This document shows positions 6,712 to 8,541 of a DNA stretch of 8,541 nucleotides, piece after piece; position 1 is the first letter of the stretch; each line of letters begins with the position of its first letter. This stretch comes from an uncultured Lachnospiraceae bacterium (GTDB lineage: Bacteria; Bacillota_A; Clostridia; Lachnospirales; Lachnospiraceae). The stretch covers positions 1 to 8,541 of the forward strand of contig CAMKAA010000028.1 of the NCBI GenBank assembly GCA_946410365.1, in the 5' to 3' direction. The translations under genes and the position numbers were made by a program. The notes under the pieces are model-generated. The model was not told the origin of the DNA and searched no databases. It saw only the letters and a program-made list of their open reading frames with translations.

Positions 6712-7631
6712 CAATTACAGTGGATAAAATCCGCAATATCCCCGATCACATCTTCTCCGATATGCTGCTCCACACTGTACTCTTTGGACGCCTTGAGAAT
6801 ATCATTATAGATTCCCTTCACAAAGACGTGGTTCAATTCAGGATACAATTTGTAATGCGTGTTCTCCCTGCCGGCAAGAAGTTTCTTAAACTTGCGGTAA
6901 TCCCGCTTCGCAAGTACCTGAAAGTCCCTGCCGCCCTGCAGGATCAGGACCGGCTTTTCGCTGGTCAAAAGATAGTCTGCTGCTGTCTTTTGACCCATCT
7001 CCTTGAAATAGTAAAGCGACAGGTTTCCCGCGAATTTCTTTTTCTTCGCCTCCTCGTCGCTCATCTGATATAAGCCGCGAAATCTCTTTTTATAAAATCT
7101 GTACTCAAGCCCGATGATCTTCTTCAGGATCGAGCTGCCGTGTCCGGCCTGCCGCAGCTGCCTCAGCACGATTTCTTCGAGCCGGTAAGGCGTTCCTGCC
7201 ATCATTATAAGACCCTTCACGTCCGCGCCTTCCGCGTCGATCCTCGGTGCGAGCATGGCTCCCATGCTGTGTCCCAGAATGAAGATGCGGTCGTGATCGA
7301 TCCGCGGATCTCTCTTCAGCATCTGTACTGCGAGAAGCGCGTCTTCGATCGTCTCTTCCTTCACGGTGAGGTGCTTGTTCCTGATCATCCTGCGGGCGTG
7401 CACGAAAGTGCGCTTGTCATAGCGCAGGGAGGCAATGCCATGTCTCGCGAGCCCTTCCGCGAGGTCCTTAAAGGGCGTCAGTTTCAACACCTTCTCGTCC
7501 ATATTGCTGGCGCCGGAGCCGTGCACCATCACAACGGCGGGCACCGGGTTCGAGAGATCGGACGGAAGAGTCATCATACCATTCAGCGGATATTCTGTTC
7601 CCGCTCCCACAATTATTGTTTCACTGTACAT
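6711..7631 (-). CDS. Alpha/beta hydrolase (serine hydrolase, esterase/acyl-peptidase-like)
   Basis: A protein of 306 residues with no signal peptide or membrane segment, so probably cytoplasmic. The fold is shown by VPAVVMVHGSGASNMDE (30-46; HGSG supplies the oxyanion hole), a strand with LRYDKR (69-74), the nucleophile elbow GHSMG (120-124, Ser122), the acid loop LQGGRDFQV (231-239, Asp236) and the catalytic histidine in PELNHVF (264-270, His268). A charged helical lid follows the nucleophile region (about 150-215), which is rich in Arg and Lys. The catalytic triad is therefore complete; the substrate cannot be deduced, though carboxylic ester or small amide hydrolysis is typical. It is the first gene of the operon: promoter 7664-7692, a strong GGAGG site 7 bases before ATG 7631, and only 14 bases to the first RyR gene. 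That spacing suggests a shared purpose with the channel pair, but the hydrolase could equally be a housekeeping passenger. Confidence 0.88.
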   Translation of the reverse strand: MYSETIIVGAGTEYPLNGMMTLPSDLSNPVPAVVMVHGSGASNMDEKVLKLTPFKDLAEGLARHGIASLRYDKRTFVHARRMIRNKHLTVKEETIEDALLAVQMLKRDPRIDHDRIFILGHSMGAMLAPRIDAEGADVKGLIMMAGTPYRLEEIVLRQLRQAGHGSSILKKIIGLEYRFYKKRFRGLYQMSDEEAKKKKFAGNLSLYYFKEMGQKTAADYLLTSEKPVLILQGGRDFQVLAKRDYRKFKKLLAGRENTHYKLYPELNHVFVKGIYNDILKASKEYSVEQHIGEDVIGDIADFIHCN

Positions 7632-7636
7632 ACCGG

Positions 7637-7645
7637 CACCTCCTT
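7637..7645 (-). promoter_or_regulatory. Strong ribosome binding site of the operon's first gene
   Basis: The minus strand reads AGAAGGAGGTG around this position, close to a full anti-16S match, with the GGAGG core 7 bases before ATG 7631. It is the best site in the window. Confidence 0.85.
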
Positions 7646-7663
7646 CTGATCAGATACGCCTTT

Positions 7664-7692
7664 ATCATACCGCATTTTCAGTCACTCGTAAA
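7664..7692 (-). promoter_or_regulatory. Sigma-A-type promoter of the hydrolase-RyR-channel-ligase operon
   Basis: On the minus strand, TTTACG (7692-7687, four of six consensus bases) and TATGAT (7669-7664, five of six) are separated by exactly 17 bases. Transcription would start near 7657, giving a leader of about 25 bases. No other convincing promoter was found between this gene and the ligase-like gene, which supports one transcript. Confidence 0.65.
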
Positions 7693-7693
7693 A

Positions 7694-7730
7694 TTAACGG
7701 CGAAAAAACGTTAAAGCACATTTACGCTTT
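7694..7730 (-). promoter_or_regulatory. Two inverted repeats just upstream of the operon promoter (possible operator)
   Basis: TTAACG (7694-7699) faces CGTTAA (7709-7714) across 9 bases, and AAAGC (7713-7717) faces GCTTT (7726-7730) across 8 bases. The first dyad starts 2 bases upstream of the -35 element on the minus strand, a typical place for an activator site. There is no T-run, so it is not a terminator. The arms are short and chance occurrence in AT-rich DNA is possible. Confidence 0.3.
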
Positions 7731-7751
7731 CTATGTTTTGGCAGAACAGGC

Positions 7752-7796
7752 AAAAAAAGGGTACCTGCAGCCTCTGTGACTGTAAGTACCCTTTTT
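7752..7796 (-). terminator. Rho-independent terminator after the YccF-family gene
   Basis: AAAAAGGGTAC (7754-7764) pairs perfectly with GTACCCTTTTT (7786-7796). The stem extends partly into TTACAG/CTGCAG on the minus strand, and the hairpin ends in a seven-T tract (7752-7758). It begins 10 bases past the YccF stop and separates that gene from the operon downstream. Confidence 0.9.
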
Positions 7797-7806
7797 GAAC
7801 TTCTAT

Positions 7807-8184
7807 TTACAGGATGTGCTCGCGCTCAACCCTTGCTCCGAAAGGCATGAGTGAAAGCTTTGCGATCTTAAAATACTGTTTTCCCCACGGGATTCCGATA
7901 ATAGTTATGCACAGAATGATTCCGATGAGTGCATTGCCGATTGCCATCTCGATCCCGCCGAAGATGATCCACAGGATGTTGAGCAGGAAAGAAACTGCGT
8001 TTTCATCATCATAGACGATCTCTTTGCCAAACGGGTCAAGAGAAATGCTTGCCAGTTTAAAACACTGCAGGCCGACCGGAATGCCAACTACGGTGATGCA
8101 CCAGAGGCAGCCGGTAAGTACCCAGCCGAGGGCGCTGAACAGTCCGCCGAAAAGCAGCCAAAGTATATTCAATAAAAGTCTCAT
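7807..8184 (-). CDS. YccF-family small membrane protein (two YccF repeats)
   Basis: A protein of 125 residues made of two similar halves. Each begins with LLNILW(L/I)(L/I)FGG, continues through CIT(V/I)(V/I)GIP(V/W)G and ends with (L/M)...PFG. This is the YccF domain (PF03733, formerly DUF307), known as a small conserved inner-membrane protein of unknown function in many bacteria. Four membrane segments are likely, two per repeat, with the amphipathic FK(L/I)A(S/K).SL segments facing the cytoplasm. The start is ATG 8184, since GGAGG (8193-8197) sits 8 bases upstream; the frame also opens at a TTG (8199), but that codon overlaps the binding site. It is a single-gene unit with its own promoter and terminator, divergent from the gene at the right edge. 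The family call is firm; the biochemical role is unknown. Confidence 0.93.
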   Translation of the reverse strand: MRLLLNILWLLFGGLFSALGWVLTGCLWCITVVGIPVGLQCFKLASISLDPFGKEIVYDDENAVSFLLNILWIIFGGIEMAIGNALIGIILCITIIGIPWGKQYFKIAKLSLMPFGARVEREHIL

Positions 8185-8192
8185 GATCTTAT

Positions 8193-8197
8193 CCTCC
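8193..8197 (-). promoter_or_regulatory. Ribosome binding site that sets the YccF start
   Basis: The minus strand has GGAGG 8 bases before ATG 8184. The in-frame TTG at 8199-8197 overlaps this site by one base, so the five extra codons it would add are the binding region and not coding sequence. Confidence 0.85.
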
Positions 8198-8231
8198 AAA
8201 GTTGTTTTTTACTGTTTTTGTGCTTCCATTT

Positions 8232-8259
8232 AATATACGGATGTTCATCAAAAAGTCAA
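8232..8259 (-). promoter_or_regulatory. Sigma-A-type promoter of the YccF gene
   Basis: On the minus strand, TTGACT (8259-8254, five of six consensus bases) and TATATT (8237-8232, five of six) are separated by 16 bases. Transcription would start near 8225, about 40 bases before ATG 8184. Confidence 0.72.
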
Positions 8260-8283
8260 CATGCTTTTTAAAGTTTTTTTGCG

Positions 8284-8289
8284 TATACT
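8284..8289 (+). promoter_or_regulatory. Possible -10 element for the rightward gene
   Basis: TATACT matches five of six -10 consensus bases and lies 46 bases before ATG 8336. No good -35 hexamer stands at 16-18 bases spacing; the upstream DNA is T-rich. The region between this and the YccF promoter would be shared by two divergent promoters. Confidence 0.4.
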
Positions 8290-8323
8290 AATTTGTAAAA
8301 GACAATTTAAGAAATAAAAACAT

Positions 8324-8329
8324 AAGGAG
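8324..8329 (+). promoter_or_regulatory. Ribosome binding site of the rightward gene
   Basis: AAGGAG lies 6 bases before ATG 8336. It is good evidence that the frame at the right edge, although only 68 codons long here, is a real gene. Confidence 0.85.
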
Positions 8330-8335
8330 TAAATC

Positions 8336-8541
8336 ATGGCGAACAACGAACAGTTTTCTGAACCGCGCAGTGCCCTTAAAGCCGGGAAAACGATCCCGCA
8401 GATCATCTTCGGCTCCGCGGTCTGGACCTGCATACTGGCTTATATTCTGATCCTGGCGGGCCAGCTCATAGGTGAACTTGCTGTGCTGCTATCCGGCGCA
8501 TACAGCACTGACCTGGGCACCACAGCCGGCTTATACTTTTC
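8336..8541 (+). CDS. Membrane protein of unknown family, N-terminal part (cut by right edge)
   Basis: The first 68 codons of an open frame from ATG 8336 are present, with no stop before the window ends. It begins with a hydrophilic segment of about 20 residues (MANNEQFSEPRSALKAGKTI), then hydrophobic stretches at about 22-51 (including IIFGSAVWTCILAYILILAG and IGELAVLLSG). The pattern would fit the first helices of a polytopic membrane protein, such as a CPBP-type intramembrane protease or a transporter, but no diagnostic motif lies inside the window, so no family is claimed. The start is supported by AAGGAG 6 bases upstream. It is the only rightward gene in the window and is divergent from YccF. 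Confidence 0.72.
   Translation, partial: MANNEQFSEPRSALKAGKTIPQIIFGSAVWTCILAYILILAGQLIGELAVLLSGAYSTDLGTTAGLYF

Noticed and set aside
6697..6714. TTG start for the first RyR protein
   Set aside because: The TTG overlaps the preceding stop and the codons after it are the ribosome binding site for ATG 6696.
8185..8199. TTG start for the YccF protein
   Set aside because: The TTG overlaps the GGAGG site; ATG 8184 fits YccF family N-termini that begin at the LLNILW motif.
8248..8433. A 61-codon minus-strand frame crossing the divergent promoter region
   Set aside because: It overlaps the start of the rightward gene and the divergent promoters, and has no ribosome binding site or family motif.

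Overview
The window looks like chromosomal DNA from a Gram-positive member of the Firmicutes, most likely a Clostridia/Lachnospiraceae-type bacterium. The basis is strong GGAGG-type ribosome binding sites, sigma-A-like promoters, compact hairpin-plus-T-run terminators, AT-rich gaps between genes of moderate GC, and a membrane-anchored trigger-factor-like isomerase of the kind common in that family. The placement is an inference from style, not from a marker gene. All genes read leftward (minus strand) except the truncated one at the right edge. Layout, in the order minus-strand transcription runs (right to left): (1) At the right edge a plus-strand gene for an unidentified membrane protein begins at 8336 and runs off the window. 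It is divergent from a minus-strand YccF-family gene (7807-8184), which has its own promoter and terminator. (2) A four-gene operon follows, from a promoter near 7664-7692 to a terminator at 1805-1848: an alpha/beta hydrolase, a three-helix membrane protein with RCK-like Rossmann domains and a ryanodine-receptor-type (RyR) domain, a two-helix potassium channel with an intact TVGYGD filter plus Rossmann and RyR domains, and an O-antigen ligase/polymerase-like (Wzy_C) membrane protein. Gaps between these genes are 14, 1 and 27 bases. (3) A separately transcribed gene for a membrane-anchored FKBP-type prolyl isomerase resembling trigger factor without its ribosome-binding domain (447-1652), ended by a strong terminator. 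(4) The 5' part of a second, membrane-anchored alpha/beta hydrolase gene, cut by the left edge. The part most worth attention is the tandem pair of RyR-domain membrane proteins. One carries a potassium selectivity filter. The other has no recognisable filter but the same order of cytoplasmic modules: a degenerate Rossmann-like region, an intact GxGxxG Rossmann region, a W...K half-motif, and a RyR domain. The one-base spacing suggests they are made together and may form one ligand-gated channel complex. The hydrolase and ligase-like neighbours hint at a link to the cell envelope or to small-molecule signalling, but the sequence does not settle the function. No tRNA, rRNA, CRISPR, insertion sequence or phage gene is visible, and no stretch longer than 300 bases lacks a gene.
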